From positions 1-12,636 of the forward strand of contig QGUL01000012.1 in assembly GCA_003242425.1 (NCBI GenBank): 12,636 bases of DNA, read 5' to 3'. The first letter of the stretch is position 1. The number at the start of each line of letters is the position of its first letter. This DNA comes from Pseudomonadota bacterium (GTDB taxonomy: Bacteria > Pseudomonadota > Gammaproteobacteria > Burkholderiales > SG8-39). Both the position numbers and the translations under genes were made by a program. The notes beneath the pieces were generated by a model. It searched no databases, was not told the origin of the DNA, and worked only from the letters and a program-made list of their open reading frames with translations. Of the stretch, positions 11,492-12,636 are shown piece by piece.

Positions 11492-12636
11492 TCAGTCGCC
11501 GTCGCACGGCATGAGGTGGATGCTCGCGGCGGGCAGCGAGACTTCCACGGTACGCCCCACTTCGATGCCGCGCTTGCGGATGATGTGTTCGGTCGCGCTC
11601 AACACCAGATGGAGGCCATTCGGCATGCGCACCCGCACCGTCACCTGGCCGCCGAGCGGCACCACCGCCTCGACCAGCGCCTGATGCAGGTTGTCCCGGC
11701 CGGCATAACCGTCGAGCTTCTCATCAACGAGGCGCACTTCCAGCGCGGGGATCAGCCAGCTCACCTGCGAACCCACGGGGAATCGGGTATTCGCCGCCGC
11801 CTGTAAGCGCAGGCCTTTCCAGTCGATGATCGTATGCCTCGCCTGCTGCACGGCCACCTGCGCTTCGTGCAGATTCTTGTGCGCAACGAGACGGGCGATC
11901 TGGGCGTTGCGCGGCGCGCGGAAGATCTCGTCCGGAGTGCCCGACTGCAGCGTTCTGCCGTGATGCAGCACCACCATCCGGTCGGCGAGCAGTTGCGCTT
12001 CGGTCAGCGAATGGGTCACGAACACCACCGGGATATCGAGGCGCCGGCGCAGCTCGGCAAGCTCCTCGTACAAGCGCTCGCGCGTGAGCTGATCCACCGC
12101 TGAAAAAGGTTCGTCGAGCAGCAACAGCTTCGGTTCGCGCACCAGCGCCCGCGCGAGCGCCACACGCTGCTGCTGACCGCCCGAGAGCCGGCCGGGGCGC
12201 GCGTCCTCCAGGCCGCGCATGCGCACGGCTTCGATCCATTTGCGCGCCTTCGCCTCGGCATCCGGCGCGCGGCAGGCGGCCATGACGTTCCCCAGCACCG
12301 TGAGATGCGGGAACAGCGCATAGCTCTGGAACACGAAACCCACGTTGCGCCGGTGCGGCGGCACGTCGATGCCGGCATCGGTATCGAGCCAGACCTCGCC
12401 GTTCACCCGCACGTGGCCGCGCGGCCCGCGAATCAAACCCGCGATGGTCTTGAGGATGGTGGATTTGCCCGAGCCCGAAGGTCCGACCAATGCCAGCAAT
12501 TCGCCCGGCGCACAGCCGATCCGCGCTTCAAGCGGAATGGGCGCGGATTGGGTCAGGGACAGATCGAGCCTCAGCGAATGGCCTAAGGTCCAAGCCGCGG
12601 GGGGAAACGAGACGGGACAGTGAAAACAACAGCACG
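11492..12636 (-). CDS. ABC transporter ATPase with TOBE domain, molybdate/anion-importer type (start beyond right edge)
   Basis: The ATP-binding subunit of an importer, minus strand, with its stop at 11492 and the frame open to the window edge. Walker A GPSGSGKST (near 12458-12484), Q-loop FVFQSYALFPHL, signature LSGGQQQRVALARAL, Walker B LLLLDEPFSAVD and H-loop VFVTHSLTEA are all intact. The last 120 or so residues form a TOBE/MOP-type anion-sensing domain. This layout fits ModC, CysA or FbpC-type importers; molybdate is my first guess. No ATG, GTG or likely TTG lies in frame in the 45 codons before the ATPase core: the TTG at 12497-12499 sits inside the first core strand (GELLALVG) and would remove it. 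So the start is off-window, or a rare codon is used. The membrane permease would be expected just beyond the edge. Confidence 0.87.
   Translation of the reverse strand, partial: CCCFHCPVSFPPAAWTLGHSLRLDLSLTQSAPIPLEARIGCAPGELLALVGPSGSGKSTILKTIAGLIRGPRGHVRVNGEVWLDTDAGIDVPPHRRNVGFVFQSYALFPHLTVLGNVMAACRAPDAEAKARKWIEAVRMRGLEDARPGRLSGGQQQRVALARALVREPKLLLLDEPFSAVDQLTRERLYEELAELRRRLDIPVVFVTHSLTEAQLLADRMVVLHHGRTLQSGTPDEIFRAPRNAQIARLVAHKNLHEAQVAVQQARHTIIDWKGLRLQAAANTRFPVGSQVSWLIPALEVRLVDEKLDGYAGRDNLHQALVEAVVPLGGQVTVRVRMPNGLHLVLSATEHIIRKRGIEVGRTVEVSLPAASIHLMPCDGD

Overview
The window is very GC-rich with GC-biased codons, short intergenic gaps and many ATGA start/stop overlaps. Gene content (oxalate/formate MFS carrier, cytochrome b561 with YceI proteins, RutE-like nitroreductase, Ohr, molybdate-type ABC ATPase) fits a free-living aerobic betaproteobacterium of the Burkholderiales/Rhodocyclales type. 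That placement is inference from gene style, not from a marker gene. No rRNA, tRNA, CRISPR array, transposase or integrase gene was seen.

Layout. Bases 1-945 (minus) hold the N-terminal 315 residues of an OxlT-like MFS carrier, cut by the left edge. After a 440-bp non-coding stretch, 1386-3089 (minus) is a cytochrome b561 / YceI / YceI operon. Bases 3232-6876 (minus) form one tightly packed eight-member unit headed by a TetR regulator: TetR, SRPBCC protein, PhnB-like VOC protein, second VOC protein, a C-terminal remnant of a class D beta-lactamase, a YfcE-like metallophosphoesterase, third VOC protein, and an AAC(6')-like GNAT acetyltransferase. Several genes overlap by 4 nt. A plus-strand nitroreductase (7173-7808) converges on a minus-strand HAD hydrolase (7930-8571). 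A LysR regulator (8774-9670, minus) diverges from a plus-strand pair, DinB-like protein and Tat-signal O-methyltransferase (9760-10948). The latter converges on an ohr gene (10959-11384, minus). A molybdate-type ABC ATPase (11492 to the right edge, minus) closes the window.

Most notable signals. (1) Four perfect 7-bp half-sites in alternating orientation, phased every 11 bp (6885-6924), overlie the predicted TetR promoter (TTGACC, 17 bp, TATGGT); this is a strong autoregulation switch for the whole operon. (2) Two copies of a 40-bp sequence (85% identical by eye) lie in the same orientation on either side of that operon (3217-3256 and 7054-7093). (3) A small ORF inside the operon is the C-terminal tail of a class D beta-lactamase, with its catalytic part gone but a good ribosome binding site and a coupled stop codon. 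(4) An O-methyltransferase with intact cofactor and metal motifs carries an N-terminal Tat-type signal.

Together the TetR unit reads as a regulated small-molecule response or resistance cassette (VOC, SRPBCC and acetyltransferase enzymes) with a patchwork history. The inducer and substrates cannot be read from the sequence.
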